The position numbers and the translations under genes are program-made. Below the pieces are notes generated by a model. That model made no database searches. It was not told the origin of the DNA and was given only the letters and a program-made list of their open reading frames with translations. Below are positions 8,362 through 15,478 of a stretch of DNA of 18,632 bases, in pieces. This stretch comes from SAR116 cluster bacterium (GTDB lineage: Bacteria; Pseudomonadota; Alphaproteobacteria; Puniceispirillales; Puniceispirillaceae), in the NCBI GenBank assembly GCA_002686685.1, contig NYYG01000067.1, forward strand, positions 5,335-23,966, read 5' to 3'. Position 1 is the first letter of the stretch. Each line of letters begins with the position of its first letter.

Positions 8362-8386
8362 TAGAACAAAATGGGAACAAAGTCAA
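8358..8386 (-). promoter_or_regulatory. imuA-imuB-dnaE2 promoter
   Basis: On the minus strand TTGACT (-35, 8381-8386) is followed by a 17-base spacer and TAGAAC (-10, 8358-8363), five and four of six consensus matches respectively. Transcription would begin near 8350-8352, giving a leader of about 75 bases before the ATG at 8277. Both LexA boxes overlap this promoter, so SOS control is expected. The start site itself is inferred. Confidence 0.7.
8364..8378 (-). promoter_or_regulatory. LexA box (GTTC-N7-GTTC), spacer copy
   Basis: On the minus strand GTTC-N7-GTTC reads in the direction of imuA (plus strand GAAC at 8364-8367 and 8375-8378). It lies wholly between the -35 and -10 elements, the classic position for repression by occlusion. 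Together with the neighbouring box it makes a nearly perfect 38-base dyad from about 8344 to 8381. Confidence 0.87.
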
Positions 8387-8404
8387 GAATGACAGGAGGC
8401 CCCA

Positions 8405-8438
8405 AAACGCAAACCCCCCCGCCGCAGCGCGGTGGGGG
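8405..8438 (-). terminator. Intrinsic terminator of the M20 amidohydrolase gene
   Basis: A GC-rich hairpin with arms 8416-8425 and 8429-8438 (CCCCCGCCGC / GCGGTGGGGG, one mismatch, loop AGC) follows the amidohydrolase stop by about 58 bases. On the minus strand it is followed by the T-rich GTTTGCGTTTT. It separates that gene from the SOS promoter immediately downstream. Confidence 0.65.
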
Positions 8439-8495
8439 TGTCTGATTTCAGGGTTATGGCAGGGTCAGGGCCTTGGCCGTGCCTGCTGCGCAGCC

Positions 8496-9665
8496 TCAGC
8501 GTGCCAGTTCGCTTTCGACAAGCTGCACCCAATAGCTGGCCCCGATGGGCAGTGCCTCGTCATTAAAGTCATAACGGGCGTTATGCAGCATGCCGTCTGC
8601 CGGCGCCGGGCCGGTGCCAAGCCAGATATAGCAGCCCGGCTTTTCTTCCAGCATGTAAGAGAAATCCTCGCCCCCGAGCGACGGTTCGACATCGCGGTCA
8701 ATATGATCACTGCCGATCACCTTTCCCAGCACCTGTGCGGCGCGCTCGGCCTCGGCGGCATGGTTGACGGTGGCCGGATAGCCATGATGCCAGTCAAATT
8801 CCAGCGTACAGTCATACGCCTTGGCCGTGGTTTCCGAGATTTCGCGGATCGCATCGCGCAACAAAGTGCGGGTATCACGCAGGAACGACCGCGCCGTACC
8901 GGCAATGCGCACGGTATCGGCAATCACATTCTTTGCCGTACCGGCCTGGAAAATCGTCACGGATACCACCGCCGAATCCACCGGGCCAACCCGCCGGGAC
9001 ACAATGCTCTGCAGCGACTGCACAATGGCGGCGCCGCAAGGGATCGGGTCGATACACAGATGCGGCTGGGCAGCATGGCCACCCCGCCCGGTGATGGTCA
9101 TGTCGAACTGGTCGGCATTGGCCATGCAGACACCGTCATGCACACCGGCCTCGCCCATATCCATCTGCGGCATATTATGCATGCCCCAGACCGTCTGCAT
9201 GTCAAATTCACGGAACAACCCGTCCTCGATCATCGCCAGACCGCCGCCGCCGCCTTCTTCAGCCGGCTGGAAAATCAGATATACCGTCCCGTCGAAATTG
9301 CGCGTTTCGGCCAGATATTTCGCCGCGCCAAGAAGCATGGTCGTATGGCCGTCATGGCCACAGGCATGCATCCGGTTCGGAATTTTCGACGCATGTTCGA
9401 ATTCATTCAGCTCCTGCATGGGCAGAGCGTCGATATCCGCGCGCAGGCCAATCGCCCGGTCGCTGTCACCATTGCCGCGGACAACCCCGACAACCCCGGT
9501 CTTGCCCATGCCGCGATGCACCTCGATCCCGAAGCTCTGCAGCTTTGCGGCAATGAAGTCAGAGGTCCACACCTCTTCATAGCAGATCTCGGGATGCTGA
9601 TGCAGCTCACGGCGCCACTCGCGCATTTCCTCTTTGCGCTCGGCAAGCGAATTGATAACCGGCAT
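8496..9665 (-). CDS. M20D-family metallopeptidase/amidohydrolase (hippurate or N-acyl amino acid hydrolase type)
   Basis: A 389-residue cytoplasmic dinuclear metal hydrolase that cleaves amide bonds of N-acylated amino acids or similar compounds. Metal and catalytic motifs of subfamily M20D are intact: ACGHDGH (Cys102, His104), QPAEEGGGG (Glu136, Glu137), GMHNMP (His163), and His361 in GMLHNARYDFNDE. The dimerisation-domain motif TGRGGHAAQPH sits at 192-202, and GGEDFSYML at 331-339 is also conserved in the family. The ATG at 9665 has GAGGAA upstream at a fitting distance. It stands alone: divergent from soxB across 379 bases and closed by a terminator before the imuA promoter. The substrate cannot be read from the sequence. 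Hippurate hydrolase, aminoacylase and indole-acetyl-amino acid hydrolase share these motifs. Confidence 0.93.
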   Translation of the reverse strand: MPVINSLAERKEEMREWRRELHQHPEICYEEVWTSDFIAAKLQSFGIEVHRGMGKTGVVGVVRGNGDSDRAIGLRADIDALPMQELNEFEHASKIPNRMHACGHDGHTTMLLGAAKYLAETRNFDGTVYLIFQPAEEGGGGGLAMIEDGLFREFDMQTVWGMHNMPQMDMGEAGVHDGVCMANADQFDMTITGRGGHAAQPHLCIDPIPCGAAIVQSLQSIVSRRVGPVDSAVVSVTIFQAGTAKNVIADTVRIAGTARSFLRDTRTLLRDAIREISETTAKAYDCTLEFDWHHGYPATVNHAAEAERAAQVLGKVIGSDHIDRDVEPSLGGEDFSYMLEEKPGCYIWLGTGPAPADGMLHNARYDFNDEALPIGASYWVQLVESELAR

Positions 9666-10044
9666 ATCTCTCGTTCCTCACTGTTCACTCTTACACACCA
9701 TGTTCCGGCCAAGGCGGCGATGCGTCAAGGGTCAGATATGATGCACCCGCCAATGGCGTTGCGACGCTTTGTCACCACGGCTGCTTAAGACCCTTTCTCT
9801 GCCTGGGCCAACATTGTAAGTTTACGGCATTATTTTATGTGGGGAGCTGTCATGGGCCGGCAACGGGCCATGGCGACATCTGTGCGGTGTCGGCAAGGTT
9901 TTAACCTTTGTCGGCACAAGGACAGGAATTTTCCCCACCGAATAGCAGATTGGCTCAGTCCATTACGGACTTTGCAAGACAGACGACACGACAGACAGAT
10001 CGGGTCCGGCGCCAGCGCCCTCCCGGTTCGACAGGTGAGGACCC
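9666..10044. other. Divergent intergenic region between the M20 hydrolase gene and soxB
   Basis: This 379-base stretch has no convincing gene; the overlapping frames through it on both strands lack ribosome-binding sites and family features. It must carry the promoters of the two divergent units, but I cannot place convincing -35/-10 pairs. Visible structure: GTAA-GT-TTAC at 9816-9825; two copies of TGTCGGCA at 9888-9895 and 9909-9916, 21 bases apart, flanking an AAGGT/ACCTT dyad; and a short hairpin AGTCC-ATTAC-GGACT at 9957-9971. No glycine riboswitch consensus was recognised. Confidence 0.6.
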
Positions 10045-11343
10045 ATGGCGTCAGAACAGCCCGATCGCGGCCTTCGCGGCCTGCCAGGCGGCAAGCCCCG
10101 CTATTCCGCTTTTGCCATTGCGCGAAAGGCAATGCGTTACCATCAGGACTGGCAACGCGCATGGCGCGATGCCCCGCCAAAAAGCGAATATGACGCTGTC
10201 ATCATCGGTGGTGGCGGACACGGGCTTGCAACCGCCTATTATCTGGCGGCAGTCCACGGGATGAACAATATCGCTGTTGTCGAGAAAGGCTGGCTTGGCG
10301 GCGGCAACACCGGTCGCAACACAACCATCATCCGGTCAAACTATCTGTGGGATGAAAGCGCCGCCATCTATGAACATGCGCTGAAGCTGTGGGAAGGCAT
10401 GTCGCAGGACCTGAATTTCAATGTGATGTTCAGCCAGCGCGGGGTCCTGACAATTGCGCATTCCGAACATGAACTTCGCGAGATGTCACGGCGGGTCCAC
10501 GCCATCCGGCTGAACGGTATCGATTCCGATATTCTGGGGCCATCCGAGATCAAGTCATTCGTGCCGATCATCAATATCGACCAGTCGATCCGCTATCCGG
10601 TGATGGGCGGCTTTCTGCAGAAACGCGGCGGCACCGCGCGCCATGATGCGGTCGCCTGGGGCTATGCACGTGCGGCTGATGATCTGGGCGTCGATATCAT
10701 CCAGAATTGCGAGGTGACCGGCCTGCGGCGCACCGGACGCCGTATCGTCGGCATTGAAACAACCCGCGGCTTTATCAAGACCCGCAAGGTGGGCTGCGTC
10801 ACGGCAGGCCATTCCAGCGTGATGGCCGCCATGGCCGATATCCGCCTGCCGCTTGCCAGCCGCCCGTTGCAGGCGCTGGTATCCGAACCGATCAAACCGA
10901 TCCTTGATACGGTCATCATGTCGAACGCTGTCCATATGTATATCAGCCAGTCCGACAAGGGCGAGATGGTGCTTGGCGCCGGTGTCGACAAATATAACTC
11001 CTATGCACAGCGCGGATCCTTCCCGGTGCCCGAACATATGATCGCCGCTGCGGTTGAGCTGTTTCCGGTCCTGTCACGGCTGCGCATGCTGCGCCATTGG
11101 GGCGGCATCGTCGACACCTGTCCCGATGCTTCGCCGATCATCTCGAAGACCGATATCGAAGGGCTGTATTTCAATTGTGGCTGGGGCACTGGCGGCTTCA
11201 AGGCCACCCCGGGCTCGGGCCATGTCTTTGCCGATCTGATTGCGCATGACAGGCCAAACAGGATCGCCGCCCCCTATTCGCTGGACCGGTTCCAGACCGG
11301 CCTGCTGATCGATGAACATGGCGCCGCCGGCGTGGCCCACTGA
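10045..11343 (+). CDS. soxB: Sarcosine oxidase subunit beta
   Basis: The catalytic flavin subunit of heterotetrameric sarcosine oxidase, which oxidises sarcosine (N-methylglycine) to glycine. The 432-residue product shows the FAD dinucleotide motif [16 protein letters not shown] at about 53-68. The conserved sequence [17 protein letters not shown] is at 195-211; by family precedent its histidine (His200) carries the covalent FMN that shuttles electrons to oxygen. The C-terminal [15 protein letters not shown] is also characteristic. The start at 10045 follows GGTGAGG and gives a short extension before the conserved [12 protein letters not shown]; a later start would remove conserved sequence. 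It heads a soxB-D-A-G operon. Assignment to the heterotetrameric rather than monomeric enzyme rests on the other three subunits. Confidence 0.96.
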   Translation: MASEQPDRGLRGLPGGKPRYSAFAIARKAMRYHQDWQRAWRDAPPKSEYDAVIIGGGGHGLATAYYLAAVHGMNNIAVVEKGWLGGGNTGRNTTIIRSNYLWDESAAIYEHALKLWEGMSQDLNFNVMFSQRGVLTIAHSEHELREMSRRVHAIRLNGIDSDILGPSEIKSFVPIINIDQSIRYPVMGGFLQKRGGTARHDAVAWGYARAADDLGVDIIQNCEVTGLRRTGRRIVGIETTRGFIKTRKVGCVTAGHSSVMAAMADIRLPLASRPLQALVSEPIKPILDTVIMSNAVHMYISQSDKGEMVLGAGVDKYNSYAQRGSFPVPEHMIAAAVELFPVLSRLRMLRHWGGIVDTCPDASPIISKTDIEGLYFNCGWGTGGFKATPGSGHVFADLIAHDRPNRIAAPYSLDRFQTGLLIDEHGAAGVAH

Positions 11344-11364
11344 CCCGCAGGAAAGAGACACAGG

Positions 11365-11745
11365 ATGCTGCTGATTGACTGTCCCTATTGCGGGACCCGC
11401 GAAGAAAGCGAATTTTCCTGCGGCGGCGAGGCGCATATCGCCCGCCCGCTGGCTGAAAACACGCTCAGCGACCAGGCCTTTGCCGATTATCTGTTCCTGC
11501 GCGACAATCCCAAGGGCATGTTCCTTGAACGCTGGCGCCATGCCGCCGGATGCCGTCGCTGGTTCAACATGGTGCGCGATACCGTCACGCATGAAATCGT
11601 CGAAATCTATCCGATGGGCAGCTTGCCGAAATCAAAGGCCGGCAAGGCTGCCTATGCCGAAAGCTGGCGGCGCGACACAGCCGCCGAGGCAGCCGCACAG
11701 CCGCCAAAGACCAAAAAGGCACGTGCAAAGAAGGATCAGGGATGA
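11365..11745 (+). CDS. soxD: Sarcosine oxidase subunit delta
   Basis: The small zinc-binding subunit of heterotetrameric sarcosine oxidase. The expected ligands are present at family positions: Cys6 and Cys9 (LIDCPYCGTREESEF), His59 and Cys63 (WRHAAGCRRWFNMVRD). The central DYLFLRDNPKGMFLERW is a family hallmark. The product is 126 residues; the part after about residue 103 is an Ala/Lys-rich tail (PPKTKKARAKKDQG) beyond the folded core. It starts 21 bases after soxB, behind a purine-rich stretch, and its stop overlaps the soxA start as ATGA, indicating translational coupling. Confidence 0.95.
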   Translation: MLLIDCPYCGTREESEFSCGGEAHIARPLAENTLSDQAFADYLFLRDNPKGMFLERWRHAAGCRRWFNMVRDTVTHEIVEIYPMGSLPKSKAGKAAYAESWRRDTAAEAAAQPPKTKKARAKKDQG

Positions 11746-14700
11746 TGGGTCTTTTCAAAAGAACATCCGCGCCGCAGCTTGGGCGCCTTTCATCCGGTGG
11801 CCGGATCAACCGCGATGCGCCCCTGACCTTTACCTTCGATGGCAAAAGCTATCAGGGTTATGAGGGCGATACGCTTGCCTCTGCGCTGCTGGCCAACAAT
11901 GTCCATCTTGTCGGCCGGTCATTCAAATATCATCGTCCCCGCGGCATCATGGCCGCCGGCGCCGAGGAACCGAATGCACTTGTCCGTGTTGGCAAGGGGG
12001 CCTTTGCCGAACCCAATCTGCGGGCCTCGCAGGTTGCGCTCTATGACGGGCTTTATGCCGAAAGCCAGAACCGCTTTCCCTCGCTGAAAGCGGATGTGGG
12101 TGCGGTGAATTCGCTGCTGTCGCGGTTTTTCCCGGCCGGCTTCTACTATAAGACCTTTATGTGGCCCGCCTCGATGTGGATGACCTATGAACATGTCATC
12201 CGCCGCGCTGCCGGCCTTGGCAAGGTGGCGGACGACCATAACGACCCTGACCGCTATGAAAAGACCAATGCCCATTGCGATGTACTGGTTGCTGGCGGCG
12301 GTGTGGCCGGGCTGATGGCGGCACTGGCCGCCGGGCGCAGCGGCGCACGCGTTATCCTTGCGGATGAGCAGGATGAATTTGGCGGCTGGATGCTGGCAGA
12401 ATCAGATACAGAATTCGATGGCGACACGCCGGCCGCATGGATTGCCGCCGCCATTGCCGAACTGACGGCCATGCCGGATGTGACCTTGCTGCCGCGCACA
12501 ACCGTCTTTGGCTATATGGACCACAACTATCTGACGCTGGTCGAGCGTGTGACCGACCATATGCCGGTACGCCCGGCGCATCTACCGCGCCAGCGCATGT
12601 GGAAAGTGCGCGCCGCCCAGGTGGTACTGGCGCAGGGCGCGCATGAACGCCCGCTGGTCTTTTCCGGCAATGACCTGCCGGGGGTGATGCTGTCCGGCGC
12701 GGTCCGTACCTATATCAATCGCTATGGTGTGGTGCCCGGCAACCGCACCATTGTCTTCACCAATAATGATGATGCCTACCGGACAGCGCTGGCGCTGCAG
12801 GCCGCTGGCGCCGAAGTCGTCCTTGTCGATTTGCGTGCCGAGGTGCGCAGCGCACTGGCAAAGGCGGCCAAAACTGCCGGCATCCGGATGATGCATGGTC
12901 ATGCGGTCACCATCGCCAGCGGCACCCAGCGCATTGCGCGGGTCGAGATTTCGCCGGTCAATGAAGATGCCACAAAGGTAACGGATGATCCGATCCATAT
13001 GGATTGCGACCTGCTGGCCATGTCGGGCGGCCTGTCGCCAGCCGTGCATCTGCATTCACAGGCGCGCGGCAAGCTGGCATGGGATGATGATCTGTTGTGC
13101 TTCAAGCCGAAATCGGTTCATGAGGCCTGTTTCAATGCCGGTGCCTGTAACGGGGTGTTCGGCCTCGGCCGTGTATTGGCCGACGCGGCAAAGGCCGGTG
13201 ATGCGGCGGCCAGCGCCGCAGGCTTTGCCACCAGTGCGCACAGCCTGCCCGAAATCACAACGCCGGCTCAGAGCTGGCGCCCGATGGCGGCATGGAACAT
13301 TCCAAACGGACAGCCAGACGGCGAAGGACCAAAGGCCTTTGTCGATTTTCAGAATGATGTGACCGCATCAGACGTAAAGCTGGCGGCGCGGGAAGGCTAT
13401 CAGTCGGTCGAGCATGTAAAGCGATATACAACGCTTGGCATGGCCACCGACCAGGGCAAGACATCGAATATCAACGGCCTTGCCATTCTGGCTGATGCCC
13501 TTGGCGACGCCATCCCGAATGTAGGCACCACCACCTTCCGCATGCCCTATACCCCGGCAAATTTCGGGGCCATTGCCGGCCGCGATATTGGTAATCTGTT
13601 CGACCCGACACGCCTGACCCGCATGGATGACTGGCACCGGGCGCATGGTGCCACCTTTGAACATGTCGGCCAGTGGATGCGGGCCTGGTATTATCCACAG
13701 CCGGGTGAGACCATGCAGGAAGCGGTCAACCGCGAGGTTCTGGCGGCACGGAATACGGCCGGTCTACTTGATGCCTCGACGCTAGGCAAAATCGATATTC
13801 AGGGGCCGGATGCCGCTGAATTCCTGAACCGCATCTATACCAATGGCTGGCTGAAGCTTGCCATCGGCAAATGCCGTTACGGGCTGATGCTCAAGGATGA
13901 CGGCATGGTGATGGATGACGGCGTGACCACCCGTCTTGGTGAAAACCATTTCCATATGACCACCACAACCGGCGGCGCTGCCGGTGTTCTGGACTGGCTG
14001 GAAGAATGGCTGCAGACGGAATGGCCCGATCTGCAGGTCTATCTGACATCGGTCACCGAGGAATGGGCGGTTGCCACCCTGTCCGGCCCGAATGCATCGA
14101 AAATCCTGAAGACGGCCGGGATCGATATTTCGCTCGACCCGAATGATTTTCCGTTCATGTCGATGCAGACCGCGCATATTGCCGGCCTTCCCGTGCGTAT
14201 CTTCCGCATTTCCTTTACCGGCGAGCTGTCCTACGAGATCAATATCCGCGCCCGTCACGGCCTTGCCTTATGGACGCTGCTGATGGAAGCGGGTGCCGAA
14301 CATGGCATCACGCCTTACGGCACCGAGGCGATGCATGTATTGCGCGCCGAAAAGGGATTCATCATCGTTGGCCAGGAAACGGACGGGTCGGTTACACCGC
14401 AGGATCTTGGCATGGACTGGATTGTCTCAAAGACCAAGCCCGACTTCATTGGCAAGCGTGCCCTTGCCCGTGCCTCGATGGCCGACGAAAACCGCAAACA
14501 GCTTGTCGGCCTTGCCACGCGTGAACGTACAAGGGTGATCCCGGAAGGGGCGCATGCGGTGCTGGACCCGAACCAGCCCATGCCGATGGAGATGCTGGGT
14601 CAGGTGACATCATCCTACTATTCGCCGAATGTCTCTGCCTCCATCGCAATGGCGATGCTGAAAGGCGGACGCAGCCTGATTGGCGGCACGGTCTATCTGC

Positions 14701-14783
14701 CAATGCTGGATGGCGACATTATCGAAGCCGAGGTGGTCGAGCCTATTTTCTTCGATCCGAATGGAGAGCGCATCAATGGCTAG
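11742..14783 (+). CDS. soxA: Sarcosine oxidase subunit alpha
   Basis: The 1013-residue large subunit of heterotetrameric sarcosine oxidase; it binds a dinucleotide and tetrahydrofolate, so that the methyl group leaves as 5,10-methylene-THF. Domains in order: an N-terminal ferredoxin-like fold without iron-sulphur cysteines (about 25-110, with GDTLASALLANNVHLVGRS and KYHRPRGI); a Rossmann domain beginning CDVLVAGGGVAGLMAALAAG at about 179; a second nucleotide-binding region near residue 310-400; and from about 620 to the end a GcvT-like aminomethyltransferase domain (FTGELSYEINI, GTEAMHVLRAEKGFIIVGQE). Length matches the family (about 965-1010). The start may be either Met of the ATGATG at 11742; the first gives the ATGA overlap with soxD. 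Its stop overlaps soxG by 8 bases. Confidence 0.96.
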   Translation: MMGLFKRTSAPQLGRLSSGGRINRDAPLTFTFDGKSYQGYEGDTLASALLANNVHLVGRSFKYHRPRGIMAAGAEEPNALVRVGKGAFAEPNLRASQVALYDGLYAESQNRFPSLKADVGAVNSLLSRFFPAGFYYKTFMWPASMWMTYEHVIRRAAGLGKVADDHNDPDRYEKTNAHCDVLVAGGGVAGLMAALAAGRSGARVILADEQDEFGGWMLAESDTEFDGDTPAAWIAAAIAELTAMPDVTLLPRTTVFGYMDHNYLTLVERVTDHMPVRPAHLPRQRMWKVRAAQVVLAQGAHERPLVFSGNDLPGVMLSGAVRTYINRYGVVPGNRTIVFTNNDDAYRTALALQAAGAEVVLVDLRAEVRSALAKAAKTAGIRMMHGHAVTIASGTQRIARVEISPVNEDATKVTDDPIHMDCDLLAMSGGLSPAVHLHSQARGKLAWDDDLLCFKPKSVHEACFNAGACNGVFGLGRVLADAAKAGDAAASAAGFATSAHSLPEITTPAQSWRPMAAWNIPNGQPDGEGPKAFVDFQNDVTASDVKLAAREGYQSVEHVKRYTTLGMATDQGKTSNINGLAILADALGDAIPNVGTTTFRMPYTPANFGAIAGRDIGNLFDPTRLTRMDDWHRAHGATFEHVGQWMRAWYYPQPGETMQEAVNREVLAARNTAGLLDASTLGKIDIQGPDAAEFLNRIYTNGWLKLAIGKCRYGLMLKDDGMVMDDGVTTRLGENHFHMTTTTGGAAGVLDWLEEWLQTEWPDLQVYLTSVTEEWAVATLSGPNASKILKTAGIDISLDPNDFPFMSMQTAHIAGLPVRIFRISFTGELSYEINIRARHGLALWTLLMEAGAEHGITPYGTEAMHVLRAEKGFIIVGQETDGSVTPQDLGMDWIVSKTKPDFIGKRALARASMADENRKQLVGLATRERTRVIPEGAHAVLDPNQPMPMEMLGQVTSSYYSPNVSASIAMAMLKGGRSLIGGTVYLPMLDGDIIEAEVVEPIFFDPNGERING

Positions 14784-15387
14784 CACAAGTACGCAATCCC
14801 GCCTTCCGGGCCGCAATGCGCTGCCGGGCCGCAATAATTCAACCACCAACCATCCCGGTGGTGACAAGCCCGGCCTCATCATTGAAGAGCGCAAACATCT
14901 GGGCAAGCTGAACATTCGCGGCGATTCCGCCATTCTGACAGGCATCACCGCACAGACAGGCTGCAAGGCGCTGCCGGAAAATAACCGCTTTGTCACCGTT
15001 GGTGACCGGCATCTCGTCTGGCTTGGCCCGGATGAATATCTGCTGCTCTGCGAAGCCGGCCGCGAGGAAGACATCCTTGGACGGTTGCTGCTGGATTTTG
15101 ACAGCATTCACGCCGCTGCAACCAATGTGACTGACAGCCTGTGCGCGCTCGACATCCGTGGCAGTGCCGTTCGTCAGGTGCTGGCTAAGGGGTGCGTGCT
15201 TGATTTGCACCCGCGAGTATTTGCGACCGGACAATGTGCCCAGACATATCTGTCACATGCCGCTGTCACCCTGCTTGCAACCGATGCAAACCGGTTCCTT
15301 CTTGTCTGCCGGACCAGCTTTGCATCCTATGTGGTGGATTGGCTGGAAGATGCCGGTCTTGAATTTGGGACCAGCTTTCGCGCCTGA
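14776..15387 (+). CDS. soxG: Sarcosine oxidase subunit gamma
   Basis: The fourth subunit of heterotetrameric sarcosine oxidase, a GcvT-like fold without known catalytic role. The frame is open further upstream, but the ATG at 14776 is chosen because GGAGAG lies seven bases before it and the overlap with soxA is then only 8 bases. The 203-residue product has the conserved run GLIIEERKHLGKLNIRGD and RFVTVGDRHLVWLGPDEYLLLC, and ends in CRTSFASYVVDWLEDAGLEFG. The N-terminal 30 residues are low in structure and contain a tandem LPGRNA-LPGRNN repeat. It is the last gene of the sox operon, followed 44 bases later by a strong terminator. Confidence 0.93.
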   Translation: MASTSTQSRLPGRNALPGRNNSTTNHPGGDKPGLIIEERKHLGKLNIRGDSAILTGITAQTGCKALPENNRFVTVGDRHLVWLGPDEYLLLCEAGREEDILGRLLLDFDSIHAAATNVTDSLCALDIRGSAVRQVLAKGCVLDLHPRVFATGQCAQTYLSHAAVTLLATDANRFLLVCRTSFASYVVDWLEDAGLEFGTSFRA

Positions 15388-15431
15388 ACCATCATCGTCC
15401 TGATCGATTGTGATGTGCTGCAATGCGCATA

Positions 15432-15459
15432 AAAAAGCCCCGCATTGGCGGGGCTTTTT
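15432..15459. terminator. Bidirectional intrinsic terminator between soxG and the MttB-family gene
   Basis: A perfect 12-base-pair stem (AAAAAGCCCCGC / GCGGGGCTTTTT) with loop ATTG. The A-tract on one side and the T-tract on the other make it work on both strands. It ends the sox operon from the left and the methyltransferase operon from the right, in a 91-base convergent gap. Confidence 0.93.
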
Positions 15460-15478
15460 GCTGTCTCTGCGGCGTGCC

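Noticed and set aside
8334..8367. A divergent plus-strand promoter using the mirror-image TAGAAC at 8362-8367
   Set aside because: No -35 element at 16-18 bases (the nearest TTTACA is 22 bases away) and no plus-strand gene downstream; the symmetry is explained by the two LexA boxes.
8583..9788. Plus-strand open frame (401 codons) opposite the M20 hydrolase
   Set aside because: Mirror frame of a gene with intact catalytic motifs; composition is His/Arg/Gly-rich without recognisable domains.
9780..10044. Glycine riboswitch ahead of the sarcosine oxidase operon
   Set aside because: Looked for because glycine is the product, but the conserved aptamer core pattern is not visible.
9830..10264. 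Overlapping open frames of about 116-118 codons on both strands upstream of soxB
   Set aside because: They run into soxB coding sequence in other frames and have no ribosome-binding sites or family features; the region is better read as intergenic.
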